64,000 nucleotides of DNA, taken from contig NZ_LDOS01000002.1 of assembly GCF_002077135.1 (NCBI RefSeq), positions 744,001 through 808,000 of the forward strand. The letters are read 5' to 3'. The notes under the pieces are model-generated. The model was not told the origin of the DNA. It saw only the letters and a list, made by a program, of their open reading frames with translations, and ran no database searches. The DNA comes from Metallibacterium scheffleri. GTDB lineage: Bacteria > Pseudomonadota > Gammaproteobacteria > Xanthomonadales > Rhodanobacteraceae. Every line of letters starts with the position of its first letter. The stretch's first letter is position 1. Both the position numbers and the translations under genes were made by a program. Shown here piece by piece: positions 36,305-45,257 of the stretch.

Positions 36305-37951
36305 ATGTCCTATCAAGTGCTGGCACGAAAATGGCGGCCGCGCCGCTTCAGCGAGCTGGTCGGCCAGGAGCACGTGGTGCGCGCGCTCAGTCACGCGCTG
36401 GCGAGCGGGCGCATGCATCATGCGTACCTGTTCACCGGCACGCGCGGCGTGGGCAAGACCACCATCGCGCGCATCCTGGCCAAATCGCTCAACTGCGAGC
36501 GCGGCACCAGTGCCGAGCCCTGTGGTGAATGCGCGGTGTGCCAGGCGGTGGACGCCGGGCGCTTTGTCGATCTGCTGGAAATCGACGCCGCCTCCAACAC
36601 CGGCGTGGACGACGTGCGCGAGGTGATCGAGAACGCGCAATACGCCCCCACGCGCGGCCGCTACAAGGTGTACCTCATCGATGAGGTACACATGCTGTCC
36701 AGAAACGCCTTCAACGCGTTGCTGAAAACACTGGAGGAACCGCCGCCGCACGCCATGTTCCTGCTCGCCACCACCGATCCGCAGAAACTGCCGATCACGG
36801 TGCTGTCGCGCTGCCTCAAGTTCAACCTCAAACGCTTGCTGCCGCAGCAGATCCAGGACCAGATGCAGCACATCCTCGGCGCCGAGGGCATCGCCTGCGA
36901 AGTCGACGCGCTGGCGCTGCTGGCACGCGTGGCCGATGGTTCGCTGCGTGATGCGCTGTCGCTGCTCGATCAGGCCATCGCCTACGGCGGCGGCGCGGTG
37001 CGCGCGGCGGATGTGCGCGCCATGCTGGGCAGCCTCGACAGCGCCGAAGTGCTCGGTCTGGCGCAGGCGCTGGCGGCGGGCGACGGCAAGGCACTGCTGG
37101 CCGAGGCGCAACGCATCGTTGCCTTCGCGCCGGATTTCGGCAAGGTGCTGGATGACCTCGCCGCGCTGTGGCATCGCGTGCAGTTGCGCCAGCTGGTGCC
37201 GGATTACCGTGACGCCAACGAGGCCGACGTCGCGGTGCTGGATGACCTCGCCGCGCGTCTGGGTGCCGAGGAAGTGCAGCTCGATTACCAGCTCGCGCTC
37301 AGTGGTCGCCGCGATCTGCCGCTGGCCCCGGATGAAGTCACCGGCTTCGAGATGGCGCTATTGCGCATGCTGGCGTTCCGGCCCCAGCGCGACGACGCGG
37401 GCGCGCGCGCCACGGCGGCGCACGCGGCGAGCGCCGCCGCGTCATCCAGCACCGCGCCGCCCGCCGCGCGGCCGGCAACGGCCGCAGTGCACATCATCGC
37501 GGATGCGCCCGCCGCACCCGCGCCGCCCGCCGCCGCGCGTGCCAACGTGGCGCACGCCGCCACGGCCTTGCCTGACTGGTCCGAGCTGATCGAGCGCGCC
37601 GAATTGCGCGGTCCGTTGGGCGAGATGGCGCGCCGCGCCGCGTTGCAGTCGCGCGATGGACACACGCTGGTGCTGGCCATGGCGCATCACGATCTGGTGC
37701 TCGCCAGCCCCGCGATGCTGGCGCAGCTCGAAACCAGGCTCGAAGCCGTGCTTGGCGAGCGTCCGCGGCTGCGCTGCGTCGGCGTCGAGCAGCCCGACTC
37801 GCCGGCTGCGCGGGCCGCCGCGCAGCAAGGCAGCGCGCAAAGCGCCGCGCTCGGCGCGCTGCAGGCCGATCCGGTGATCGTTGAATTGCAGCAGACCTTT
37901 GGTGCGCGTCTGTTGCCCGAGAGCATCAAACCCGTGGAGCAGACCCGATGA
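36305..37951 (+). CDS. dnaX: DNA polymerase III subunit tau (DnaX)
   Basis: DnaX is the ATPase of the clamp-loader. The 548-aa protein has Walker [10 protein letters not shown], a four-Cys zinc site ([16 protein letters not shown]), Walker B LIDEVHML, and the SRC-type sensor LSRCLKFNL. The central Ala/Pro-rich linker and C-terminal domain follow. It is shorter than the 643-aa E. coli tau. I found no A-AAA-AAG-type slippery site, so no gamma form from frameshifting is evident. The ATG at 36305 is chosen because [12 protein letters not shown] is the family start. Confidence 0.94.
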   Translation: MSYQVLARKWRPRRFSELVGQEHVVRALSHALASGRMHHAYLFTGTRGVGKTTIARILAKSLNCERGTSAEPCGECAVCQAVDAGRFVDLLEIDAASNTGVDDVREVIENAQYAPTRGRYKVYLIDEVHMLSRNAFNALLKTLEEPPPHAMFLLATTDPQKLPITVLSRCLKFNLKRLLPQQIQDQMQHILGAEGIACEVDALALLARVADGSLRDALSLLDQAIAYGGGAVRAADVRAMLGSLDSAEVLGLAQALAAGDGKALLAEAQRIVAFAPDFGKVLDDLAALWHRVQLRQLVPDYRDANEADVAVLDDLAARLGAEEVQLDYQLALSGRRDLPLAPDEVTGFEMALLRMLAFRPQRDDAGARATAAHAASAAASSSTAPPAARPATAAVHIIADAPAAPAPPAAARANVAHAATALPDWSELIERAELRGPLGEMARRAALQSRDGHTLVLAMAHHDLVLASPAMLAQLETRLEAVLGERPRLRCVGVEQPDSPAARAAAQQGSAQSAALGALQADPVIVELQQTFGARLLPESIKPVEQTR

Positions 37952-38274
37952 TGAAAGCCCAGATCGCGCAACTGATGCAGCAGGCGCAGCGTATGCAGGA
38001 GGAAATGCAGCGCGCGCAGGAGGAACTGGCCAGGCTCGAAGTCACCGGCAGCGCGGGTGGCGGCTTGGTCAACGTGGTCATGAGCGGGCGCCACGAGACG
38101 CGCCGCGTCAACATCGATCGCAAGCTGCTGGCCGACGATCCGGAGATGGCCGAGGACCTGATCGCCGCGGCGATCAACGACGCCATCAACAAGGTCGCCG
38201 AGCTCAGCCAGCAGCGTCTGGGCGGTCTGACGCAGGGCCTGAACTTGCCGCCCGGCATGAAGCTGCCGTTTTGA
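37948..38274 (+). CDS. ebfC: Nucleoid-associated protein YbaB/EbfC
   Basis: This 108-aa protein has the helical [27 protein letters not shown] and the beta core [19 protein letters not shown] typical of YbaB/EbfC DNA-binding dimers. It lies between dnaX and recR, with 4-bp overlaps at both ends (ATGA and TTGA). This order is conserved across bacteria and implies translational coupling. Confidence 0.94.
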   Translation: MMKAQIAQLMQQAQRMQEEMQRAQEELARLEVTGSAGGGLVNVVMSGRHETRRVNIDRKLLADDPEMAEDLIAAAINDAINKVAELSQQRLGGLTQGLNLPPGMKLPF

Positions 38275-38873
38275 GCACCGCCTCGCCCGTGCTGGATGAA
38301 CTGCTCGACGCCCTGCGCTGTCTGCCGGGCGTCGGCGCGCGCAGCGCGCAGCGCATGGCCTACCACTTGCTAGAACGCGATCGCCAGGGTGGCGGGCGCC
38401 TCGCCACCGCGTTGCAGGCCGCCATGCAGCGCATCGGCAATTGCGTGGAATGCCGCAGCTTCAGCGAGAGCGAGCGCTGTGCGTTGTGTGCCGGCAGCAC
38501 GCGCGAGCGCAGTCAGTTGTGCGTGGTCGAGACACCGGCCGATCTGGCCGCGATCGAGCATGCCACCGGTTATCGCGGCCTGTACTTCGTGCTGCTCGGG
38601 CGTCTTTCTCCGCTGGATGGTCTCGGGCCCGAGGAACTGGGCCTGCCGCTGCTGCAGCGGCGCCTGGCGCAGGGCGAGGTGCGAGAACTCATCCTCGCCA
38701 CCAATCCCACCGTCGAGGGCGAGGCCACCGCGCACTATCTGGCCGAGCTGGCGCAGACCGCAGGTGTGCGCGTCAGCCGACTCGCGCACGGCGTGCCGCT
38801 GGGCGGCGAGCTGGAATACATCGATCGCGGTACGCTGGCCCATGCTTTCGGCAGCCGTCTTCCCCTGAATTGA
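38271..38873 (+). CDS. recR: Recombination protein RecR
   Basis: RecR works with RecO/RecF to load RecA at gaps. The 200-aa protein shows the HhH-like [20 protein letters not shown], the zinc finger [16 protein letters not shown], and a Toprim domain ([31 protein letters not shown]). The likely initiator is a TTG at 38271 that overlaps the ebfC stop. It gives the family length and an N-terminus ([21 protein letters not shown]) matching the E. coli form. The only other nearby start is GTG 38289. Confidence 0.93.
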   Translation: MSTASPVLDELLDALRCLPGVGARSAQRMAYHLLERDRQGGGRLATALQAAMQRIGNCVECRSFSESERCALCAGSTRERSQLCVVETPADLAAIEHATGYRGLYFVLLGRLSPLDGLGPEELGLPLLQRRLAQGEVRELILATNPTVEGEATAHYLAELAQTAGVRVSRLAHGVPLGGELEYIDRGTLAHAFGSRLPLN

Positions 38874-38881
38874 GTCTGCGC

Positions 38882-39226
38882 ATGAGCGACACCCTGTTCG
38901 CCAAGATCGTCCGCCGCGAGATCCCCGCCGACATCGTCTACGAGGACGCCGAGGTGCTGGCCTTCCGCGACCTCAACCCGCAGGCGCCGGTGCACGTGCT
39001 GTTCATTCCCAAGCGAGCCATCAGCACGCTCGATGCCGCGCGCGGCGAGGACGCGCTGCTGCTGGGCAAACTCACACTGGCCGCGGCGTCCTACGCGCGC
39101 GCTCAGGGGTTCTCGGAGCAGGGCTACCGCTGCGTGATCAACTGCAACGCCGACGGTGGCCAGACCGTGTATCACCTGCATCTGCACCTGCTGGCCGGGC
39201 GCAGCATGCACTGGCCGCCGGGTTGA
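38882..39226 (+). CDS. HIT-family nucleotide-binding protein (HinT-like)
   Basis: This 114-aa protein has the HIT signature HLHLHLLAGR (HxHxHxx) plus TLFAKIVRREIPADIVYEDAEVLAF, as in HinT purine nucleoside phosphoramidases. It hydrolyses AMP-lysine-type phosphoramidates in the cytosol. It is eight bases beyond recR on the same strand. Confidence 0.92.
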   Translation: MSDTLFAKIVRREIPADIVYEDAEVLAFRDLNPQAPVHVLFIPKRAISTLDAARGEDALLLGKLTLAAASYARAQGFSEQGYRCVINCNADGGQTVYHLHLHLLAGRSMHWPPG

Positions 39227-39254
39227 GCGTGGCCCGGCCCATGGAGCGCCGCGC

Positions 39255-39656
39255 ATGAATCCCCCGTCGGCAGACAAGCCCGATGGCAAGCTCGCGGCGT
39301 CGGCCACGCCACCTGCCGAGTGGGTGCGCATCCTGGCCACGCCGCTGCACCGGCAGCGCTGGTGGTGTTTCGTTTTCGCCGCCTTGCTGCTGGCCTTTGC
39401 CGTGTTCAAGCTCTGGCACGGCAGTTGGCTGGACGCCCTGGCGGCGCTGGCCGGTGCGCTGTCGGCGTGGTTTCTGTACCGCGCGGCCTCGGTGCTCAGC
39501 GCAGCACACGCCAGCATGCTCCCCGCCGATGCGCAGGCCGGTTTCGCTGCGCTGGCGCGCTATTTCATGCTGGCGGCGATCACCAGTGCGCTGGGCTTGC
39601 TACTGCTGGTCGTGACCGTGTTCGAAGCTTTTGCGCAGGTCGCCCATGGTCTCTGA
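39255..39656 (+). CDS. Small integral membrane protein, unknown function
   Basis: I do not recognise a named family. The 133-aa product has a hydrophilic N-terminus of about 35 residues, then three hydrophobic segments (WWCFVFAALLLAFAVFKLW, ALAALAGALSAWFLYRAASVL, YFMLAAITSALGLLLLVVTVF). It lies 28 bp after the HIT gene and overlaps the next membrane-protein gene by 11 bp. The pair is probably expressed together. Confidence 0.72.
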   Translation: MNPPSADKPDGKLAASATPPAEWVRILATPLHRQRWWCFVFAALLLAFAVFKLWHGSWLDALAALAGALSAWFLYRAASVLSAAHASMLPADAQAGFAALARYFMLAAITSALGLLLLVVTVFEAFAQVAHGL

Positions 39657-40080
39657 ACCCGCAGCGATCGCCGACACCGCGCCCGCGCCGCTGCCCGCCA
39701 GCGAGGCCGCGGCGTTCGCGGCCAGCATCGCGCCGCTGGCGCAGGCCACGGGGTGGATGCGCGCCTGCGGTGTGCTCAACGGCGTGCTGGCCGTGCTGCT
39801 CGCCATCACCATCATCGGACTGCCGTTCGCCGGCGCCCTGGGCTGGGTGGCGTTTCTGGAGTTTCGTGCCGCGTCGCGGCTCGATGCCGCGCGCCGGCGC
39901 CCGGCTGCGCCCGAGGGTCTCGGCCTGGCCACTGCGGCAGTCAACGACATCGCCGTGCACTACATCATCCAGGCGGTGACCACGCTGGTCATGGTGCTGT
40001 TGTTCCTGCTGCTCCTGAGCCTGATCGCGCCGCTGCTGGGACATGGATCCTCGATCCAGGATCTGTTGCGCGGCGGCTGA
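39646..40080 (+). CDS. Small membrane protein, DUF5362-like
   Basis: The 144-aa product has an Ala-rich N-terminus, one membrane hairpin (VLNGVLAVLLAITIIGLPFAGALGWVAFLEF) and a C-terminal helix (AVTTLVMVLLFLLLLSLIAPLLG). It resembles DUF5362 proteins, of unknown function. The ATG at 39646 is inside the previous gene, so translation may be coupled. It faces fadA across a 204-bp gap that contains a strong hairpin. Confidence 0.68.
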   Translation: MVSEPAAIADTAPAPLPASEAAAFAASIAPLAQATGWMRACGVLNGVLAVLLAITIIGLPFAGALGWVAFLEFRAASRLDAARRRPAAPEGLGLATAAVNDIAVHYIIQAVTTLVMVLLFLLLLSLIAPLLGHGSSIQDLLRGG

Positions 40081-40237
40081 TCGATCGCGCCAGCGACTCG
40101 ATTTCACGGTTACCCCGTCTGCTGGCTGTGCGCAAATCGTGCGAATGCCAGAGAATTGGCAAGTCAGCATGCCGGCTTCGGTGTCGGTCCGGCAGGTTTG
40201 CAGCCGCAGTGTTCGCGGGCGCAGCGTCGGTGTGCGC

Positions 40238-40279
40238 CGGCGCGCATGATCCGCGACGCTTGGCGGATCATGCGCGCCG
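40238..40279. terminator. Perfect 17-bp hairpin between convergent genes
   Basis: CGGCGCGCATGATCCGC (40238-40254) is exactly complementary to GCGGATCATGCGCGCCG (40263-40279) around an 8-base loop. It ends six bases from the fadA stop and follows the DUF5362-like gene. Its symmetry and position fit a bidirectional, Rho-aided or REP-like terminator; neither strand has a T-tract after it. Confidence 0.6.
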
Positions 40280-40284
40280 ACCCG

Positions 40285-41481
40285 TCACACCGCTTCCAGC
40301 AGCATGGCGAAGCCCATGCCGGTGCCGATGCACATGGTCACCAGGCCGCGCTTGCCGCCAGTGCGGCGCAGGCCGTGCACGACCGTGGCGGTGAGCTTGG
40401 CGCCGGTGGCGCCCAGCGGGTGGCCCAGGGCGATGGCGCCGCCCAGCGGATTGACCCGGGCCGGGTCGAGACCGAGGTCGCGGATCACCGCCAGCGACTG
40501 CGCGGCGAAGGCTTCGTTGAGTTCGATCCAGTCCAGATCCTCATGCTTCCAGCCGGCCTGGCGCAGCGCGCGCGGCACCGCTTCCTTGGGGCCGATGCCC
40601 ATGATTTCCGGCGGCACACCGGCGACGCTGCTGGTGACGTAACGCGCCAGCGGCGTGAGGCCGAATTCCTTGATGGCCTTGTCGCTGGCCAGCAGCACCG
40701 CGCCGGCGCCGTCGGACATCTGCGAGCTGTTGCCGGCGGTGACGCTGCCGCCCATGCGGAATACCGCGCGCAGTTTGGCCAGTCCTTCCAGCGTGCTGTC
40801 CTTGCGCGGGCCTTCATCGGTGTCGATCAGGCGCGTGTCGGACTGGATGCCACCGCTGGCGAGGTCCGGATAGTGGTCGTCCAGCGTGTAGGGCGCGATC
40901 TCGGTCTTGAAATGGCCGGCGCTGATCGCGGCCAGCGCGCGCTGGTGGCTTTGCAGGGCGAAGGCATCCTGGTCCTCGCGGCTGACTTTCCAGCGCGTCG
41001 CCACGTTCTCGGCGGTGATGCCCATGCCGTAGGCGATGCCGATGTTGTCGTCCTCGAACACGATCGGATTGATCGCGGGTTTGAAGCCCATCATCGGCAC
41101 CATGCTCATGCTCTCGGTGCCACCGGCCAGCATCAGCTCGGCCTCGCCGACGCGGATGCGGTCGGCGGCGATGGCCACGGCCTGCGAGCCGGACGAACAG
41201 AAGCGGTTGATGGTCATGCCGGGAATGCTGTCGGGCAGGCCGGCCAGCAGCACGCCGATGCGCGCCACGTTCATGCCTTGCTCGGCCTCGGGCATGGCGC
41301 AGCCGATCACGGCGTCGCCGATGCGCTGCACGTCGATGCCCGGCGCCTTGGCCAGCACCGCGCGCAGCACGTGCGCCAGTAAATCATCCGGGCGGGTGTT
41401 GCGAAACATGCCGCGCGGGGCCTTGCCGACCGGCGTGCGCACGGCGGCGACGATGTAGGCGTCCTGGATTTGCTTGCTCAT
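40285..41481 (-). CDS. fadA: Acetyl-CoA C-acyltransferase (3-ketoacyl-CoA thiolase)
   Basis: This thiolase performs the last step of beta-oxidation. The 398-aa protein has the nucleophile Cys95 in NRFCSSGSQA, NEAFAAQ, His354 in GGAIALGHPLGATGA and Cys384 in CIGTGMG. It follows fadB by 13 bp in the same direction, so the two probably form a trifunctional complex. It is most like the FadA group paired with dehydrogenase-first FadB proteins. Confidence 0.92.
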   Translation of the reverse strand: MSKQIQDAYIVAAVRTPVGKAPRGMFRNTRPDDLLAHVLRAVLAKAPGIDVQRIGDAVIGCAMPEAEQGMNVARIGVLLAGLPDSIPGMTINRFCSSGSQAVAIAADRIRVGEAELMLAGGTESMSMVPMMGFKPAINPIVFEDDNIGIAYGMGITAENVATRWKVSREDQDAFALQSHQRALAAISAGHFKTEIAPYTLDDHYPDLASGGIQSDTRLIDTDEGPRKDSTLEGLAKLRAVFRMGGSVTAGNSSQMSDGAGAVLLASDKAIKEFGLTPLARYVTSSVAGVPPEIMGIGPKEAVPRALRQAGWKHEDLDWIELNEAFAAQSLAVIRDLGLDPARVNPLGGAIALGHPLGATGAKLTATVVHGLRRTGGKRGLVTMCIGTGMGFAMLLEAV

Positions 41482-41494
41482 GGTGGTGTCCTCT

Positions 41495-43867
41495 TCAATT
41501 GCGCAATGGCTTGCCGGTGGTCAGCGTGTGCTGGATGCGCGCCTGGGTCTTGGGCATCTGCGCCAGCGCGACGAAGTGCTTGCGTTCGAGCTTGAGCAGC
41601 CAGTTCTCGTCCACCGTCACGCCGCGCTCGATATCGCCACCGCAGAGTGTGTCGGCGATGCGGCCGGCGATCTCGTAGTCGTGCTCGGAGATGAACTTGC
41701 CGCTGAACATGTTGATCAGCATCATCCTCAGGCTGGCGGTGCCGACATCGCCGGCCACGATCACCGCGCGCGCGGGCAGGGCCGGGTGCCAGCCGGAGTC
41801 GGCCAGTGCCGCCGCCGTGCGCAGCGCCACGTGCAGCACCTCGAAGCTGTTGAACACGACCACGTCGGACTCGCGCAGCAGGCCCATCTGCCTGGCCTCC
41901 AGCGCCGAGCCGGACACCTTGGCCATGGCCAAGGTCTCGAAATAACGTTTGACGAAATCGAAGCTGTCGCCGCCGGCGGCTTGCTGCGCGCAGCGCACCG
42001 CGATTTCCTTGAGCCCGCCACCGGCCGGCAGCAGGCCCACGCCGGCCTCGACCAGGCCGATGTAGCTTTCCAGTGCGGCCACGGTGCGCGCGCTGTGCAT
42101 CTGGAACTCGCAGCCGCCGCCCAGCGCCAGACCGCGCACCGCCGCGACCACCGGCACCAGCGCGTACTTGATGCGCATGCTGGTGGCCTGGAAGTTGGCG
42201 ATCATCGCCTCGAAGGCGTCGATCTTGCCGGCCTGCAGCAGACCCAGCGCGCCCTTGAGATCGGCACCGGCCGAGAACGGTTCGCTGGATTGCCACAGCA
42301 CCAGCGCCTTGAGCTCGCGCTCGGCGCGGGTGACGGCTTCCTGCACGCCATCGAGCACGGCGTCGTTGACCGTGTGCATCTTGGTCTTGAACGAGACGAT
42401 GCCGAGGTCATCGCCCAGCGTCCACAGGCGCACGCCGGCGTTTTCCCACAGCGTCTGGCCCTGATCGAAGCGCTCGCCCAGCAACGCGTCGGGATAAATC
42501 TGGCGCTGGTATACCGGATGCGTGGAGCGCGCCAGATGGGTGCCGCTCCTGGGCGCGAACGAGCCATCGCTACCATGCACGCCGGTGCGTCCGTCGGTCA
42601 CCCATGCCGGCAACGGCGCCTTGCTCATGGTCTTGCCGGCGGCGATGTCCGCGTTGATCCAGGCGCTGACCTGCTGCCAGCCCGCGGCCTGCCAGGTCTC
42701 GAACGGGCCGAGTTTCCAGCCGTAGCCCCAGCGGATGGCGAAGTCCACGTCGCGCGCGGTCTCGGCGATGTCGGCCAGGTGATACGCGGTGTAATGGAAC
42801 AGGTCGCGGAACACGGCCCACAGGAACTGCGCCTGCGGCTCCTGGCTGGCGCGCAGCTTGGCGAACCGTTCCGCCGGATCCTTGATGGCGAGGATCGCGG
42901 CGAGTGCGTCCGAGGGCTTTTGCTGTGAGGGGCGGTAGTCCTTTCTGGCCAAATCCAGAACCACGATGTCCTTGCCGGCCTTGCGATAAAAACCCGCACC
43001 GGTTTTCTGACCCAGTGCGCCTTGCGTGATCAGGGCCTCGAGCCAGGCGGGCGACTTGAAGTAGCCGTGCCAGGGGTCATCGGGCAGGGTGTCGGCCATG
43101 GTCTTGATCACGTGCGCCATGGTGTCCAGGCCGACCACGTCGGCGGTGCGATAGGTCGCGCTCTTGGGGCGGCCGATGGCTGGGCCGGTCAGCGCGTCCA
43201 CGGTATCGAAACCGAGGCCGAATTGTTGCGTGTGGTGCATCGTCGCCAGGATCGAGAACACGCCGATGCGGTTGCCGATGAAGTTGGGCGTGTCCTTGGC
43301 GCGCACCACGCCCTTGCCCAGCGCGGTGACCAGGAAACCTTCCAGCGCATCGAGCACGGCGGGATCCGTCGCGCGTTGCGGGATCAGCTCGACCAGGTGC
43401 ATGTAGCGCGGCGGGTTGAAGAAATGCACGCCGCAGAAGCGTGTGCGCAGGGTTTCCGGCAGCGCCTCGGCCAGCGTGTTGATCGACAGCCCCGAGGTGT
43501 TGCTGGCGACGATGGCGTGCGCGGGCAGGGCGGGCGCGATCTTGTGATACAGCTCCAGCTTCCAGTCCATGCGTTCGGCGATCGCTTCGATCACCAGGTC
43601 GCAGTCGTGCAGTTGCGCCAGGTGTTCGTCGTAATCGGCAGGAATGATGCCGGCGGCGCGTGATTTCTCGGCCAGCGGCGCGGGCGAGAGCTTGCCCAGA
43701 TTCTGCACGGCCTTGAGCGCGATGCCGTTCTTGGGATCTTGCCGGGCGGCGAGATCGAACAGCACCACCTCGATGCTGGCGTTGGCGAGATGCGCGGCGA
43801 TCTGCGCGCCCATCACGCCGGCGCCCAGCACCGCGGCCTTGCGGATGCGCAGGGGGGTTGGGTTCAT
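41495..43867 (-). CDS. fadB: 3-hydroxyacyl-CoA dehydrogenase / enoyl-CoA hydratase (FadB-type, dehydrogenase first)
   Basis: The 790-aa protein joins an N-terminal 3-hydroxyacyl-CoA dehydrogenase with a C-terminal enoyl-CoA hydratase. The first has the Rossmann GAGVMG (residues 15-20), VEAIAERMDWK-like VIEAIAERMDWK, SNTSGLSI and HFFNPPRYMHLVELI. The second shows EPFSAGADLKG and GLALGGGCEFQMH. This is the reverse of the E. coli FadB order and resembles FadN-type enzymes. An AAGGAG ribosome-binding site precedes the ATG. It lies 86 bp beyond psrA. Confidence 0.9.
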   Translation of the reverse strand: MNPTPLRIRKAAVLGAGVMGAQIAAHLANASIEVVLFDLAARQDPKNGIALKAVQNLGKLSPAPLAEKSRAAGIIPADYDEHLAQLHDCDLVIEAIAERMDWKLELYHKIAPALPAHAIVASNTSGLSINTLAEALPETLRTRFCGVHFFNPPRYMHLVELIPQRATDPAVLDALEGFLVTALGKGVVRAKDTPNFIGNRIGVFSILATMHHTQQFGLGFDTVDALTGPAIGRPKSATYRTADVVGLDTMAHVIKTMADTLPDDPWHGYFKSPAWLEALITQGALGQKTGAGFYRKAGKDIVVLDLARKDYRPSQQKPSDALAAILAIKDPAERFAKLRASQEPQAQFLWAVFRDLFHYTAYHLADIAETARDVDFAIRWGYGWKLGPFETWQAAGWQQVSAWINADIAAGKTMSKAPLPAWVTDGRTGVHGSDGSFAPRSGTHLARSTHPVYQRQIYPDALLGERFDQGQTLWENAGVRLWTLGDDLGIVSFKTKMHTVNDAVLDGVQEAVTRAERELKALVLWQSSEPFSAGADLKGALGLLQAGKIDAFEAMIANFQATSMRIKYALVPVVAAVRGLALGGGCEFQMHSARTVAALESYIGLVEAGVGLLPAGGGLKEIAVRCAQQAAGGDSFDFVKRYFETLAMAKVSGSALEARQMGLLRESDVVVFNSFEVLHVALRTAAALADSGWHPALPARAVIVAGDVGTASLRMMLINMFSGKFISEHDYEIAGRIADTLCGGDIERGVTVDENWLLKLERKHFVALAQMPKTQARIQHTLTTGKPLRN

Positions 43868-43953
43868 GGGGATGACTCCTTGAGGTCTTTTGAAAGAATT
43901 TTTTGCAAGAATGCGGATGCGACGTGCGTGCGCCGCGACGCGCGGAATGTCGC

Positions 43954-44574
43954 TCAGGGCGCGCGCAGGCCAGCGGAGGCGAAGCGCAGCAGATGCTCGA
44001 TGGTGTACTCGCGGTGTGCGGCTTCGCTGGTGCCGGCGCGGCGCTTGATCAGGCCGAAATCGGCCATGGTGTAGGTGAGCGCGCCGGCGACCAGATCCAT
44101 GCGCCAGTACAACTCTTCCTTGGACAGCCCGGGCAGCTTGCGGTGGAACACCACCGCGAACTCGCGCAGCACGTGGCCGTAGTTGTCGGAGAGGAAGCGG
44201 CGCAGGCGTTCGTCGTGCTCGGCGTAGGCGCGCGCCAGCATGCGCATGAACGCGGCGCCGCCATGGCGGTCCAGCGCCAGCTCCAGCGCCGGGCGGATGA
44301 AGGCATCCAGCGCATCCTCGAGCGTGGCTTCGGGTGTGGCCTCGACTTTGGCCAGGGCGGCGTGGCGGCGCGCGTTGAGCGCATCCAGACGGCGCCTGAA
44401 CACGGCCTCGATGAGGTTGTCCTTGGATCCGAAGTGGTAGTTGACCGCGGCCAGATTGACGTTGGCGGCGGCGGTGACCTGACGCAACGACGCACCGGCG
44501 AAGCCATGCTGCGCGAACAGCGCCTCGGCGGCGCCGAGAATGCGTTGTTTGGTGGAAAATTGCGAAGCGCTCAA
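43954..44574 (-). CDS. psrA: PsrA-like TetR-family regulator of fatty-acid degradation
   Basis: This 206-aa TetR repressor has an N-terminal HTH (TKQRILGAAEALFAQHGFAGASLRQVTAAANVNLAAVNYHFGSKDNLIEAVF) very close to PsrA of Pseudomonas, which responds to long-chain fatty acids. I choose a TTG start at 44574: GGGGA lies about seven bases upstream, and a longer frame (from 44670) would place the operator inside the coding region. It heads psrA-fadB-fadA. Confidence 0.82.
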   Translation of the reverse strand: MSASQFSTKQRILGAAEALFAQHGFAGASLRQVTAAANVNLAAVNYHFGSKDNLIEAVFRRRLDALNARRHAALAKVEATPEATLEDALDAFIRPALELALDRHGGAAFMRMLARAYAEHDERLRRFLSDNYGHVLREFAVVFHRKLPGLSKEELYWRMDLVAGALTYTMADFGLIKRRAGTSEAAHREYTIEHLLRFASAGLRAP

Positions 44575-44587
44575 GCCAGTCCCCGAA

Positions 44588-44603
44588 TCAAACGAACGTT
44601 TGA
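44588..44603 (-). promoter_or_regulatory. PsrA-type operator upstream of psrA
   Basis: TCAAACGAACGTTTGA is a palindrome with arms TCAAACG/CGTTTGA around AA. It matches the published PsrA consensus (G/C)AAAC-N2-4-GTTTG(G/C) in its CAAAC-N4-GTTTG core. It lies 14 bases upstream of the TTG start and immediately downstream of the candidate -10, so binding would repress psrA-fadB-fadA. Confidence 0.75.
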
Positions 44604-44633
44604 AGGATAGGCGTGCCGCGGCGGCGAGGTCAA
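44604..44633 (-). promoter_or_regulatory. Candidate promoter of psrA-fadB-fadA
   Basis: On the minus strand TTGACC (44628-44633) and TATCCT (44604-44609) are 18 bases apart. The predicted start falls inside the operator, giving simple steric autorepression. Confidence 0.5.
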
Positions 44634-44738
44634 TTACCCGGCTTGCCGCGTTCAGCGCGGGCTCGGACACACCGCGAAATGGCCAGCGGGACTTGCCCGA
44701 AAGCTAGAAAAAGTCAACAATTTGTGACTTAAGCCCCT

Positions 44739-44762
44739 AACCGGGGTGAAAATTCCGGTTAA
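44739..44762. repeat. Inverted repeat upstream of ndk
   Basis: TAACCGG (44739-44745) and CCGGTTA (44756-44762) are exact complements, 10 bases apart, about 58 bases before the ndk ATG. The region between psrA and ndk (44575-44819) is otherwise non-coding and is unusually AT-rich here, so it may be the ndk promoter region with an operator or an mRNA hairpin. Confidence 0.4.
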
Positions 44763-44819
44763 CTTCGGCGCAGCGTGGCTGACGCCGCCCCACCACTTGA
44801 GTCAATCGAGGTCGTGTTC

Positions 44820-45248
44820 ATGGCGCTGCAGCGCACATTGTCGATCATCAAACCCGATGCGGTCGCCAAGAATGTCATCGGCGCCATCTACCAGCGCTTC
44901 GAGCAGGCCGGTCTGCGCGTGGTTGCCGCGCGCATGCGCCACTTGTCGCGCGCCGAGGCCGAAGGCTTTTACGCGGTGCATCGCGAGCGTCCGTTTTTCA
45001 AGGCGCTGGTCGAGTTCATGATCTCCGGCCCGGTGATGATCCAGGTGCTCGAGGGTGAGCATGCGGTGCAGAAGCACCGCGATCTGATGGGCGCCACCGA
45101 TCCGAAGCAAGCCGCACCGGGCACGATCCGCGCCGACTTCGCCGACAGTATCGATGCCAACGCCGTGCATGGCTCCGATGCGGATGAAACCGCCGCGGTC
45201 GAGATCGCGTACTTCTTCGCCGGCACCGATCTGTGCGCGCGTGCATGA
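44820..45248 (+). CDS. ndk: Nucleoside diphosphate kinase
   Basis: Ndk transfers the gamma phosphate between NTPs through a phosphohistidine. The 142-aa protein has [16 protein letters not shown], the active-site [16 protein letters not shown] (His117) and FERPFF-like [11 protein letters not shown]. The ATG at 44820 yields the family start [13 protein letters not shown]. It leads the ndk-rlmN-pilW-rodZ series common in gammaproteobacteria. Confidence 0.97.
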   Translation: MALQRTLSIIKPDAVAKNVIGAIYQRFEQAGLRVVAARMRHLSRAEAEGFYAVHRERPFFKALVEFMISGPVMIQVLEGEHAVQKHRDLMGATDPKQAAPGTIRADFADSIDANAVHGSDADETAAVEIAYFFAGTDLCARA

Positions 45249-45257
45249 GGCGATGAG

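Noticed and set aside
44575-44670. Longer psrA reading frame beginning at 44670
   Set aside because: It would place the promoter and operator inside the coding sequence, and the added 32 residues are unlike TetR N-termini.
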